64,000 nucleotides of DNA, from assembly GCA_903632075.3 (NCBI GenBank), contig CAHIKZ030001779.1, positions 1,009,501-1,073,500 of the forward strand, written 5' to 3'. A model generated the notes under the pieces. It worked only from the letters and a program-made list of their open reading frames with translations. It was not told the DNA's origin and did no database searches. This DNA is from Acanthosepion pharaonis. Lineage: Eukaryota; Mollusca; Cephalopoda; Sepiida; Sepiidae. Positions 33,200 to 44,900 of the stretch are shown here, one piece after another; within the stretch, counting starts at the first letter, position 1, and every line of letters begins with the position of its first letter. Made by a program: the position numbers and the translations under genes.

Positions 33200-33570
33200 A
33201 AAAGAATAATAAGTTTAGGAAATCACAAATTAATTAATGATCTGACATAAAATGATTATGCTTATGTATCAATTAAATAATAAATACATTATCGTTGATT
33301 AGATTTGTGGAAATTAGAAGATGAGATCAGACGGTGAGGATCTAATTTGCAACATGAGGATAGACATTGTTATACAGCAAAATTATCAGCTGACTTTGTC
33401 CAAATTAATTTTTTTTTTCTGCTTCACTGTTTCATTCAGATTGGCCAGTTGCAAACTGCAATGTTGTACAGTAACAGTTTGTTCAAATTCCAGCAATTTA
33501 TAATAAAGAGTTCTTTATGAATACCACCAAATACAGAGAAGTGTTTCCTCCTCATAGTTTACATTGCCTT
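33200..33570. other. No gene seen
   Basis: AT-rich; lies just upstream (minus sense) of the 33.1-kb exon and contains its acceptor tract. Confidence 0.4.
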
Positions 33571-33572
33571 AG

Positions 33573-33900
33573 GATGTGTGGGTGGTGTAATAGACTGCAG
33601 CTCAATATGAGAAATCAGAGAACAAAGTTCAAATTTCAGTCAAGTTTGTTACATTCACTTATGTGCAAATATACTTGGGAAAGGTATGAATCTATCTCTT
33701 CACCCTCACCCCACCAGCTATGTGAAATAGCAAGCAGGCTAGGCTCTTAGGATTTGATTGACAACCAGTCTAAAAGAATGACAACTATGAATCTAAAACT
33801 GGTTGGGCTTGCAACTTAAAAAGCTACTTGCTACAGGAATGCCTAGTATCATTGAGAATTGTGACTCCATACTCCTGAGGAGTCTATGGGACTTCACTAG
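33573..33900 (+). mobile_element. tRNA-headed SINE
   Basis: 5' part tgtgggtggtgtaatagac (A-box-like) and agttcaaatttc (B-box-like) about 45 bp later. The body follows (cacttatgtgcaaatatactt, gggaaaggtatgaatc, gacaaccagtctaa). The A/B-box part and early body match the middle of the 5S-headed SINE, but no 5S head is present here. A related body occurs at 54860-55090. Confidence 0.6.
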
Positions 33901-33984
33901 TAGAATATTACATTTAGGTTAAGATATGAAAAGATCTCTCAATCTTGCCATAATTTTCTTATGATAAATCCTTTTTGCATTAGA

Positions 33985-34265
33985 AATTTTAAAGAAAATA
34001 GAAATAAAAATGATACTTTCACTTAGATTCAGAAAGAGAAGGTTGAAATTTCTGGCACACATAAGGAAAGAGGGCTTAGAGAAAATGACACTCAAAGGAC
34101 ATACTGCGGGCAATAAAGCTAATGGAAACAGTGAGTAACCTACCTAATGAGCTTGTGTAAATAAACAGCATAACAGTGCTTGAAATGGATAGTAAAGGGC
34201 CTAACATTGCTTAGAGCTACAAAAGATAGGAAGTTGGAGACAGCAATGGTTGCATATGTCTTGAA
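33985..34265 (+). mobile_element. RTE-type LINE, 3' end fragment
   Basis: Plus-strand peptide LRFRKRRLKFLAHIRKEGLE, KMTLKGH, then the spaced tail ending LELQKIGSWRQQ. Same family as 240-800; heavily 5'-truncated. Confidence 0.65.
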
Positions 34266-34525
34266 GAAGATGTAACTTTTTGTCCCAAAATGGTTATTTT
34301 CTCGGTCAAGAATGAAGACAAAAGATGTGTTTTTAAATACTCACCAATGTTTCTGAAAGGTCATTTTCTTCACTTGTGAATTTTTGCTAATGTTTGTAAA
34401 CTGGACTAAAACAAAGAGCCAAACTTTAAAGACACTTCTATTTCCCTAACATTAGGCAGAAGATGGTACTGTAAACATGATATATACATTTTTGTATGTA
34501 TGACTATATAAAAATACATTTATAC

Positions 34526-34648
<123 letters not shown>

Positions 34649-34744
34649 ATTTAAAACAATAAGAAAATTAAAAATTAAAAAATTAAAAATTAAAATCATT
34701 AGACACACTGGGTTGTAGATTAATATTCTTTCGTTTTTTTATTA

Positions 34745-35640
34745 TTATTATTATTCCATTTAAATTCCTCGACTAGTTTCGACTGAAATGGCCATCATCG
34801 GGAGGCGAAATATTTCTGCTTGCTGTTAGCAAGGAACTACAGAAATGAATGTCTTTTGTTGGAGAAAATGAACTTTTTTTGTCTGTAGTTTTCATTTGTT
34901 TTTTTATTTTTTATCTTTTTTAACATGAATCTTTTAACATTCCTTGTGTTGGTCAAACAGTCTCTTTTAAGTTGTTATTTGAGATAAGAACTGGATAAGA
35001 TACATTTTATCCTGAATTCTCTGGTCAGTTTGACAGTTTTATTGGACCTGGTGAGGGGATGTGTCTCTGTTTAGTGTTTGTGTGTGTGTTATTTGGTTCT
35101 TAGGGAGTGAGTGAGTATGATATGTGTAAGCGTGTGCATTGCTGTAGGTGTGTGTTATCATTTGGCTCATTAGGGAGTGAGTGAGTATGGTGTGTGTACG
35201 TGTGTATAATCGTGTGGGTGAGTGTATAAGTGTGAGGCCTCCATTCCTCCTTAAGCATGTCTGTCTTGTGTGGGTGAGAAATGTGGGTAGGTTTTGGTTT
35301 TGATTGTTACCATTATATGTTGTTAAATTTGTGATTTAGCCCGGCTGGGTATTGTGTTTTTAGACGTTGTATCCACTTATTTTCATGGGACTCTAAAATT
35401 TTCTAATGTTATCTGCTCTGAACTTTTCTATTCTCTCAATTATAGTGAATCTGGCATGGGTTTTGAAATCGTGTTTTTCTAGGCGGAAATGTTGTTCTAC
35501 AGGTAATAACTGCTCATAGGGAGTCGATTTAATTCGCTTACGATAATTATTAATTCTGTAGTTAAAGGGCCATTCAGATTTTCCTACATATTGTTTCTGG
35601 CATAGTGTGCATATATATATATATATATATATATTTTGCA
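34745..35640 (-). mobile_element. Penelope-like element 1: GIY-YIG endonuclease end and 3' region
   Basis: Minus-strand frame ending at 35393 reads CTLCQKQYVGKSEWPFNYRI, HFRLEKHDFKTHARFTIIER, the GIY-YIG endonuclease region (Q-Y-V-G core, then the Arg helix) that follows RT in Penelope-like elements. The RT part is absent. Downstream lie a GT-rich imperfect duplication (gggagtgagtgagtatg at 35105 and 35173) and, at 34805-34765, a hammerhead-like motif. A TA tract marks the distal end. Confidence 0.6.
34765..34805 (-). ncRNA. Hammerhead-ribozyme-like motif
   Basis: Minus strand: CCTC - CCGATGA - T - GGC…GTC - GAAAC - TA - GTC - GAGG. This gives stem I CCTC/GAGG, stem II GGC/GTC, and stem III AC/GT closing TA, in the order of a type I hammerhead. 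Two departures from the consensus: CUGAUGA is CCGATGA, and one extra base precedes stem II. Activity is therefore doubtful in this copy. Confidence 0.35.
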
Positions 35641-35990
35641 GGCTCTCACTCAGGCACATTTGTGTTTGTTCAACACCCACAGAGCCCATTTGTACTACAA
35701 CTATGCTGAGCAGACCATAGTTAGAGTTTCTGGGAGAGAGCGTATTATCTAGAATGATCAACAATCTGAACAGCACCAGCACACTCAGACACAATGATTT
35801 ATAATTTCATGCTAGCACAATTTTGACAGTCTCCAAGGGTTCCATCTACCCAATTTCACTCACAAGGCTTGGATCAACCCGTGGCATGGTTTTCAGACAC
35901 TTTTCAAAGGCACCGCATGCTGAGATCGTAACCTCTCCAGACTGATAACATCAGGAAGTCTCCTTCCTGACAAATCGACCATGGTGAGAT
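35638..35990 (-). mobile_element. tRNA-derived SINE, head lost, copy 1
   Basis: Matches the 58085-58523 SINE block by block (aggcacatttgtg-ttgttcaacacccac, tatgctgagcagacc, ccatctacccaat, cattttc/cttttcaaaggcacc, ttcctgacaaat). The tRNA-like head is cut off at 35990, where repeat U begins. Confidence 0.7.
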
Positions 35991-35997
35991 TTTTTTT

Positions 35998-36310
35998 AAA
36001 TCCAGTAGCTGTTACCACTCTTTCTAGTATTGATGGCGGTTTCATTCCTAACCATTTATTTGGAATATTGTGGCATGTCAACATCTTGATTATATCATTT
36101 TCTCTTCAAGTTATATGTGCTATCCATTTTGGATGTTGTTGCTGTTGGTAGTCTTCAAGTGATGTGGTTTGTATTATTTGGTACAGATTTTGTTTGTTAT
36201 GACAGTTCTTTGTTGTTATTTGTAACACCCATTCACAATGATCATAGAACAACGCTCTTTGCCAAATCTCTCGGGCTTCACTCAAAGTCTTTAACCACTG
36301 ATCTTAGAAA
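35998..36310. repeat. Unclassified interspersed repeat U, copy 2
   Basis: Near-identical partner of 9895-10170, extending a little further right (tctttgccaaatctctcggg). Confidence 0.6.
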
Positions 36311-36319
36311 GTAGTTGTA

Positions 36320-36685
36320 TACAAATGATAGTTTAGATATGGGTTAGTCATTAATATAAAAGTCTTGATCTGACTATTAGGCTATCTAAGAATATAACTC
36401 AAGTTTTCAGGTTGGTGTTTTGATTTTGTAGCAATTTGCAGTGTTGGCTGAAACTACCTCTGGTGCAGTCTATTCTATGTTCAATTTCTTTTTTTCCTAA
36501 ACTAAATTTCTCATAAGTGATTCATATGCTGAGATATTTGAAATGTTTAGTATTTACTAATTCCATATCCTAAGCTCTTTATGATGGATTCAGGTATGTG
36601 CTATTATTGCTTTCATTCCATTTCCAGATCATAGTTTCCATTTCAGAAAAGTTTATCGTGTCCTATTTCTTTCAGTACAAAAAAT
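36320..36685. other. No gene seen
   Basis: AT-rich spacer. Confidence 0.4.
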
Positions 36686-36689
36686 CAAC

Positions 36690-37335
36690 AGAAAAAGAAT
36701 TATCATATGGTTCATCCCACCCTACAAAAAAAACTTAAAAACATAGAAAATATTCATTAAACTCATAGACAAACACTCCCCACCTTCAAACTCTCTACAC
36801 AAGATATTCAACAAAAACATAATAAAAATTAGCTACAGTTGCACCAAGAACAAGACAGAAATAATTAAAAAAGCAGCAGAAAACAACCAACAAATCACCT
36901 ACACAAATCAAACTCATGTGTCCCTTAAATGGCAATTGCTTACAAAACAATGTAATATACAAAGCCACTGTAAAATCAGCAGACAACAAAGAAAAAATAT
37001 ACAAAGCAATAACTGCATGACACTGGAAACAGAAGAACTATGCATACAATACATCATTCACAAATAGTAAATATGTGAACAGCACCTTGCTTTCTAAATA
37101 TATCTGGATAATTAAAAATAAAACCCAATTCAAACCAAAAATATCATGAAAAATAAGAAACAGCAATAAACAACAATAAATCAACAATAAACATAAAACA
37201 ACAATAAATCCAATAACTGTAAACTCTGTCTGGAGGAGAAAATAGCTATAATTACCTTCTCAGACCAACACAAATTACTAGATAAAGAATCAGAAATTCT
37301 CTCAAAATGCAAACACAAAAATAACTTCTATGTTA
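36690..37335 (+). mobile_element. Penelope-like element 2, RT end plus GIY-YIG remains
   Basis: Plus-strand frame-hopping peptide: KLIDKHSPPSNSLHKIFNKN, KISYSCTKN, then the GIY-YIG region in which KIKPNS, NKS-like and ITFSDQHKLLDKESEILS/KCKHKNN are readable. The block order is the RT C-terminus followed by endonuclease. 5'-truncated; many stops. Confidence 0.6.
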
Positions 37336-37339
37336 TTTA

Positions 37340-37855
37340 AAAATCAAAAAGGATGAACATATGCAAAAAACAATAAATAAGTAAAATAAGATAAAATAAG
37401 CAAAAATTCTAAACCAATAAATTAGTATACAAATTAAGTAAATAATAAACAAAATATGAAATACATATATAAACGCAATAAATATATTAAGTAACAAACA
37501 ATAAAGTAATCAGTAATAAATAATGAATAAAATGTCAACAAACAACACTATAAAATAGCTACAATTAACTGCATTCAAATCTGCAATTATTTCAACTCAA
37601 AAGCCTCTAGAATAATTTAAAACCTAACCATTACCACCCACCCAATAATTGTGAGGATAATACAATAGACTTTCTAACCATAAGGAACAGCATATATAAA
37701 TAGTTAAGCCAAAACACAACACTATGGCCTGAAGATTGTGTTTAAGCATGAAACAGACTGCTTGGTGTTGATCTCAATGTCCACTTTTATATTTGCATAT
37801 GCTCTATCCCTGATATTGAGTACTTTAACCCATAAATATACCTTAAAACTATATT
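37340..37855. other. A-rich sequence, no gene seen
   Basis: A-rich low-complexity sequence (aataaa-type runs) after the Penelope-like fragment. Confidence 0.4.
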
Positions 37856-37859
37856 TTTA

Positions 37860-37868
37860 AAATATATA

Positions 37869-37947
<79 letters not shown>
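37860..37947. repeat. (TA)n microsatellite, interrupted
   Basis: TA run with a few single-base changes. Confidence 0.9.
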
Positions 37948-37949
37948 CA

Positions 37950-38835
37950 GACAAAAGGAGGTGTTGAAATATTTGGCCTAGCACACATCCAAAATCTAGC
38001 CAACTGACCAAACATTAAAATCTTTAATGGAACAACTTCATCTCGCTGAGAACTTTTCAGTACCCTTCAGCATGTATGTATGTGTTGATTACATATATAC
38101 ACACAAGTTCATATATATATGTAAGAGGTATGAAAAGCTCTCAACCCAACCAAAATACCCTTTAGAAAAACTGATGTATTGGTTAGATGTAGGGAAGTCA
38201 GTTGGGTTAAAACCTTTTCAGTACCAATGTGTGAATATGTTTTACCTGTATAAATCTATATGTGCATATATATTGATGCATCTGTATGCCTATATATATA
38301 AAAAAAAACTATTTATTGAGAGCAGTTGTGTAAATCTGCATTTGTATGCAAGTGGCTTGCTGTTGATGCATATAGAAAAGTTACAGTGTCAAAACTTAGA
38401 TGATAAAATGTTAGCAAAATATCAGCAGTCAGCGAACATTTGTAAGGTGAATTTCTGACTCTTACCAGTTGCATGTTATGCACTCCTCACTCATTTTGTA
38501 AACAAAACAAGCAGTTAGGTTATTTTACCTTGAAGGACTGCACCCATCAATGTCATCATGGAACTGGGAAGGTCAACAGAAACTTTCAATCATAAACCAA
38601 AAGCATTGATATAATTTTATAAACAATTAGGAAATCACAAAACTACCAACATATAACTGGATATAATGCAGTTTTAAAGCTATAGAGGTTCATTTCCGTA
38701 CATTAATAACTAGATTTCTTGTATTTCACTCGTTGCTTTTGTCAGTTCTACTCAGTTGCTTAACTTTTCTAGGAAAATAAGAGAAAGTAGATTGTATGCA
38801 TATTAATAAAGAGAAAGCAGATCGTATGGCGAATA
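37950..38835. other. No gene assigned
   Basis: A 143-codon open frame (38027-38458) is Cys/Tyr/Ile-rich and driven by TA-rich sequence. No domain and no homology cue; I regard it as chance. Confidence 0.35.
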
Positions 38836-38839
38836 AATC

Positions 38840-39045
38840 TTCTTTTATGGGCCATGTCCCTTCAGGATGAGGGCCTATAATTACTCTCCATAACTTCTTA
38901 TCTTTTGTAGTTCTTAGCAATGTCTGTTGTTTTTTTTTAATATGACAGTTCCTTGTACAGCCATCCATATAAGATATGTCCATTGTCAAATTCTCCAAGA
39001 CATCTTTCCTTATTATGTCCCTATAAATTCCACAATCTCTTTCTT
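38840..39045 (-). mobile_element. RTE-type LINE, 3' end fragment
   Basis: Minus strand: ENLTMD, then QTLLRTTKDKKLWRVIIGPHPEGTWPIKED, matching the last block of the RTE family (compare the EGT block near 750). Upstream KEIVEFIG/HIMRK remains end near 39045. Confidence 0.7.
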
Positions 39046-39129
39046 ATTCTAATTATAAGCTGACCTCATTACAACGTCACATCCATAAAGCATAGAGTAG
39101 AGAATACTCTCTTGATTATCATAGTAATA

Positions 39130-39360
39130 ATACAATAGTAATACCGTCCTGGGTATGATGATAAACTACATATATGTCCAACACCAAGGCCTCTGATCAG
39201 GAGGTTTTAAGGAGCATGGAACCACCTCTTAATTGCTGGTGTTCTCAGGTCCACCTTGACCTGGGGTGGTAGCACCTGTTAGGGTCCCAGCTTTGGGCAA
39301 ATAGTTAACCCCCAAACTGGGGGCAAAATACAGTGAAATTGTATAGATAGGGTTTAATAC
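39130..39360. other. G+C-richer unclassified segment
   Basis: Contains gtccaccttgacctggggtgg and aaccccaaactgggggc; probably part of an old repeat not seen elsewhere in the window. Confidence 0.3.
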
Positions 39361-39474
39361 CAGAAATACTTTGTAAATAAATAATTATGAGCAGCAATAC
39401 TTTTTGTAAAAAAAGATATTATCACCAATACATTTTTGAAAAAAAGATATTACCAAAAATACATTTTTGAAAAA

Positions 39475-39482
<8 letters not shown>

Positions 39483-39519
<37 letters not shown>
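39483..39519. repeat. (TA)n microsatellite
   Basis: Preceded by two copies of a 30-bp direct repeat (gatattaccaaaaatacatttttgaaaaaa) at about 39415-39475. Confidence 0.9.
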
Positions 39520-39520
<1 letters not shown>

Positions 39521-39901
39521 CCAGCAACACAAATTTTGTCGGCATTTACCCATGGAAGTTCATATGCCGTAAAACAATGCAAACCAAATCAAACCAAACC
39601 AATAGTAATAGTAATACAATAATACATAGTAATACAATCATAGTAAGTTTATAACATGCACTTTGAAGACAGGTTAAGATTTTTTTAAATAACATGTCCT
39701 CTCATTGTACAGGCTCTAATTCTGTTTCTTTATTATGTGTAAACTGCTATCACTTGGCAAAGATAATAGAATTGTTTTCTGTTGTTTTTTCCTTGGATTT
39801 GAATTCAGAGTTTTCCTTCTAAATGCCCAAAGCTAGAGAGCTCAGCCTACCTTGCTATTTAATCCATAGCTGAGGAGAGAAGAGATGGATTTATGTCTCA
39901 T

Positions 39902-40340
39902 TTACACTATTTACATTGTCTAGACTGTTGTCCTCATCTTTATTGCCATATTCACAATATTTTGACCATTGTACACTTCAGCCTTCTTCAAATGATTGGA
40001 ATTTTGAACCGAACCCTTTATTTCATCCACCAGGGTAGACTGTTCTAGTTCCACAGTTCAAGGACACATGGCATTAGTTAGATCCAGTGACCCAAAGAGT
40101 GTGAGTTCAATTCCTGGTTAAGGCAGTGGAAAACTTGGGAATTAACAGGAGATAACTGAAAACTGACATCCATTAGACGTGGCATGTGGAACTAGAACAG
40201 TCTACCCCAGCAAGCAAAATAAAGGGTTCAGTTTGACATTCCAACCACCTGAAGAAGGCTGGAGTGTACAATGGCTGAAATGTTGTGATAAATATGGCAA
40301 CAAAGATGAGGACAATGGTCTAAATAATGTAAATAGTGTA
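39902..40340 (+). mobile_element. Palindromic tRNA-headed element A
   Basis: About 440 bp: a left arm (39902-40060) that is the reverse complement of the right arm (40175-40340), around a core with a B-box-like gttcaattcctgg near 40108. Ends ttacactatttacat…atgtaaatagtgta are inverted. The right arm contains CCTGAAGAAGGCT…ATGGCTGAAATGTTGTGA, a hammerhead-like order. Several similar elements occur in the window. Confidence 0.7.
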
Positions 40341-40439
40341 CATAATACCTCATCTCAGAAATATAGACAGATACACAATGGTTTTATTAATTATACTAAA
40401 TACAAGTCTTCCTCAGTAACTTTGACCTTAGTATAACCA

Positions 40440-40773
40440 GATATTTTTTGAAAAATTGATTTGAAGGTGTTTTTCTTCTTTAGTACTGAGCATGAATAAA
40501 ATGTTTTCCAAGTTACATTATACCACCACATGAACTCACATCGTGTTGATTGTTTGCTGGCGCTTACTATAATTAGTTTCTAGTACTTTCCCCACCGTGT
40601 TTTTTTTTTGCAACCCACTCATCAATCATTCGCTAATTTAAATTTATTGTATTTTATCCCCTTTTCACTCCTGGTTAAAAAACTTGAAGAGCATTAGTAA
40701 AATTGGTTGTTTTACTCTTCCATTTTTTTTTGTTTTTAATATTCAGTTAAATGTCTTTACAGCAATATTATGC

Positions 40774-40811
<38 letters not shown>

Positions 40812-41319
40812 TATTTGAAAATTATAACATAAATATGTTATAAAATCACTACAAAAATAGTCATTTTGTTTCAACACTTCTGGTGTCTTATAAAGTGATG
40901 GTGATGAATGTAGAATAAAGGGTTTTAAAAGGTTGGGGAAACACTGTTACATAAGCTGCAATGACCAATCAAATTACAAGTATATGAAAATTCAAAACAC
41001 CCGACAATGAACATGGATTATGATATTTAATGCCTTAATGTTAGGGTTAGACTAAAATAGAAATCATTCTAACTAATTAATATTAAATTTTACTATAAAA
41101 TTAAAAATTACCAATTTTAAATTTTAAATTTAATCTGTATAAAGTTTGAAATATTATAAAATTATTCAAAGAAGAATCTGAGGAAAAAAATATATATTTT
41201 GTTATTTATTTTGTTTTAATTGAAAGGCCAAAAACTCAGAATAAACATTAAAATCTAATGTAAATCGTCATTACAACTTAAATACATTTGAAGTGGTGAT
41301 ATAGGCAGGCGAGGATGAA

Positions 41320-41320
<1 letters not shown>
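40440..41320. other. No gene seen; short TA run at 40780-40806
   Basis: AT-rich; no family recognised. Confidence 0.4.
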
Positions 41321-41775
<455 letters not shown>

Positions 41776-42051
41776 TGCTACCCCCAACCTATTAAATGAT
41801 TAAACAATTAATAATAATAATAATACCAAATCTATAATTATACTAATGAGCAAACATGTTGTACAATTGGGTTTGCCTTTTCCTTTTTCTTTCTTTTTTC
41901 TTTCTTTCCTGTCAAGGAATTAGGAAACCAAACAGATAACCACGGATGTCGTCTAAGCAATGGACTAGAAAAGAAAAATGGTGATTTGTTGCTGGGGATT
42001 TGTTGAATGAATTTCTTTTTTTTTTCTTTTACTCCCCTTCTGTATGCTCAG

Positions 42052-42153
42052 TCCAGAAAGAAAGATCATGTGATCACAGAGAGCGGGAAAGACAAAAAAC
42101 GAGAAGTTGTGGCCGTGATTTTGAGATGAGAAGGTGTAGTGAAACCCAAAAAG
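42052..42153 (+). CDS. Possible plus-strand exon, Cys/Arg-rich
   Basis: A very strong acceptor (pyrimidine run, then tctgtatgctcag) and a GTAAGA donor bound 102 bp. One frame is open across the whole segment (2 nt + 33 codons + 1 nt). The peptide is rich in Arg, Lys and Glu, with three Cys (RSCDHRERERQKTRSCGRD, then RRCSE), slightly like a thrombospondin type-1 repeat piece but not convincingly so. It would be on the strand opposite the host gene described here. No partner exon was found, so chance or a transposon-borne exon remains possible. Confidence 0.25.
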
Positions 42154-42154
42154 G

Positions 42155-42889
42155 TAAGATTGCAGTTTGAATACAGATAAAAAAGAAAAAGAAGAGAACA
42201 GGCAAAAATTGTGGGCCCAATTTTATTATTGAATCAGCAGAATTCAATTATAGAATTACAGTTTGAATATTAAAAAGAAAGACAGATGCAATTGTGGGTC
42301 TGTTCTTATTTTGTATCTATAAAATCCTATAGTCAAGACTATCATTAAGAGAATGAAGGAAAGTACTAAGATTACCAAACTGGTGTTTGACAACCCTAAA
42401 AGAATTGGATGTTAGGAGAAATTGGGATTATTACCACAGAAACCAAGTGAAAATCAAACAAGAATATTTATTTATATTTGCTGCAGAAATCTAAGTGCAG
42501 AAGAGAACGTAGTTAATGGCCTTGTTTACTCATCTTACTTGTCTCAACTTGTCTCAATTACTGTGCAAGAGAACTATATTGCATGTGTAATAATCAAGAC
42601 AAGTGAACTTTCCACTCATAGCTATTTCACAGCAAAGGTATGCAAACAATGCCAGTAATGGCTGCCGCCAACAACGTGAATGAATCCAAACTTTTACTGT
42701 CGATAACTCCAAAATGGTTGTTTTTATCAAATTTATCAAGTCATTTTCAAATGAAACATGTACATTTATATCTAAATGTAAGTATTCAGGAAATTTTTAA
42801 TACAAACTGAGCACAGGTCCTAATCTACAAATTAACCTGAATTTTTTTCTTTAGAAAAAGAACATTTTGTAAGAACTTCATACAGGAGT

Positions 42890-42890
<1 letters not shown>
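42155..42890. other. No further gene seen
   Basis: AT-rich; follows the possible plus-strand exon. No second exon recognised. Confidence 0.35.

Positions 42891-42892
<2 letters not shown>

Positions 42893-42928
<36 letters not shown>
42893..42928. repeat. (TA)n microsatellite
   Basis: TA run. Confidence 0.95.
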
Positions 42929-42929
<1 letters not shown>

Positions 42930-42932
<3 letters not shown>

Positions 42933-43780
42933 AAAACAAAATATATTAACAAAGGAAAAGCAAAAAGGTAAATACATTTTGATTGATTTGAATTTGTTTC
43001 GGTTCATAATTGCTCATTGGATAATTTGTTTCAAACCCCCGACCCATAATAGTTGAAAATAATTATTATTTTAGTTAAGTTATTTGTTGTAAGTAAATGT
43101 TTTATTAAACTGAATACTCTTGTTTTGTGTTTGTTTATCATTGATTTCATTGTGTCATTTGTAGTCCTGAGAAAGAAGACCCATTTTAGCAGACTTCAAT
43201 TACCACTTTGTGACAGTATATATTATATACGCAGCGCTGATTTTTGGTCATTTGATCAGATTGGGAAGTGGATTGGGCCAAGAAGATTTTAGCAGCCTAT
43301 CATAAATTATTCACAAACTTGATCAATTCTACAAGGATTAATCAATAAGTCTGAAGCATAATTATTGGTGTAAAAATCTGATTTGAAATTTTCCCTCTCA
43401 GATCTTATATGATTGATATGCACCACTGAATTAAGTGTATTATTGATAATGAAGGAGATTATTTTGAAAAATAAATATTGTGTAAAATAAATAATGTTTT
43501 TATTCATTAGGCTGTAAACCTATTGACATACCTATATTTTCTGATAAATATCTTCAACAAAATTTTAAATTCAGAGGTACATTCAGTATGTAGATCAGTA
43601 TCTTTTAGCTCCCACTCGCAGAAAAGCTGCAATCATATGTGTTGTATAAAAAGGAGTATTTTTTCACAAGACTATGAATAAATAAAAAGTAATCATAGTC
43701 ACATTATTAGTGTTTAAAAGTGAAATTTGGTGATTTGACCAACAAATTTTGCAATCTGTCTATATTTCTGAGATGCAGTG
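42930..43780. other. No gene seen
   Basis: AT-rich; no family recognised. The stretch near 43430-43510 (attaagtgtattattgataatgaagg…aaataaatattgtgtaaaataaat) resembles 61490-61550, so a short unnamed repeat is shared. Confidence 0.35.
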
Positions 43781-43783
43781 TTG

Positions 43784-44258
43784 TAACTATTTACATTTAT
43801 TTATATTGTTCGGACTGTTGTCCTCATCTTTATTTTCAGCTTTTGTATACTCCAGCCTTTTTGAGGTGAGATTTATTGGAATCTCGAACTGAAAACTTTA
43901 TTTAGTCCATAGAGGTAGATTGTTCTAATTCCACATGCCATGCCTTTGGATATCTCAGTTTTAGTTACATATGGCCCAATGGATAAAAGATTTGGTTAAT
44001 TGATCCAAAGGTTATTTGACCAAAAGTATTATGAGTTCAATTTCTGGCCACAACAGAAAGAATAAAAAACTTAACTAAAACAGAGATACCCAAAGGTATG
44101 GCATGTGGAATTAGAACAATCTAACCCCGTGGACTAAATAAAGGGTTTGATTCAAAATTCCAACAAATATCACCTGAAAAATGCTGAAACATACAACAGC
44201 TATAACATTGGGAATGTGGCAATAAAGATTAGGAAAACAGAACTATGTAAATAGTGTA
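43784..44258 (+). mobile_element. Palindromic tRNA-headed element B
   Basis: Left arm 43784-43975, core 43976-44070 with tggcccaatggataaaag (A-box-like) and gagttcaatttctgg (B-box-like), right arm 44071-44258. The arms pair over about 190 bp (for example catgccatgcctttggatat with atacccaaaggtatggcatg). It is the clearest complete example of the architecture. Confidence 0.8.
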
Positions 44259-44259
44259 A

Positions 44260-44825
44260 AAAAATTTTGCAATTTTTACTTAAAATTTAAGAAATTTTCA
44301 ATACTCGGTCTGTGAGTTGGATTCAAAATCAGAGAAAATAATATTGTCAGTAGTAGAAATTAATGAAAGTGTTAACAACAGAATAAGTATGATTATAACT
44401 CCATATGTTTATTATTTTAAAAAAAAAGGATATATGCCGTCAGATTTTATTATGCAAGCCAATGTTTTTCCCAATAAAATTAGTACTGACAAATCAATAT
44501 TGGTAAAATTTTGAAAATGATATTTTTATGAAAAATATACCATGTAAATTTCAGCTAAGAACATTTGTTTTTATTAAAAAAATATTTAAAATCATTTGGT
44601 TTATTGGGTGTTATTAGATTTTATTCTGCAACACAAAGGTTGTTCATCATATTGACAAATGAAAAAAATTTTTACTTCTTGCTGAAATTATCTGTTCTTC
44701 TGAATTTATCAAGGAAAGCAAAATATTTTGTAGCCATCAAATCCAAATTTTAAAAAGAGATGCTACTGTGTAAGCCTTGAAATGCGTTGCCAAGAACTAA
44801 GAATTCTTCCAATTGTAATTTTAAA
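44260..44825. other. No gene seen
   Basis: AT-rich; short open frames without features. Confidence 0.35.
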
Positions 44826-44826
44826 A

Positions 44827-44827
44827 C

Positions 44828-44896
<69 letters not shown>
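44827..44896. repeat. (TA)n microsatellite
   Basis: Abuts the 3' end of Penelope-like element 3. Confidence 0.95.
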
Positions 44897-44900
<4 letters not shown>

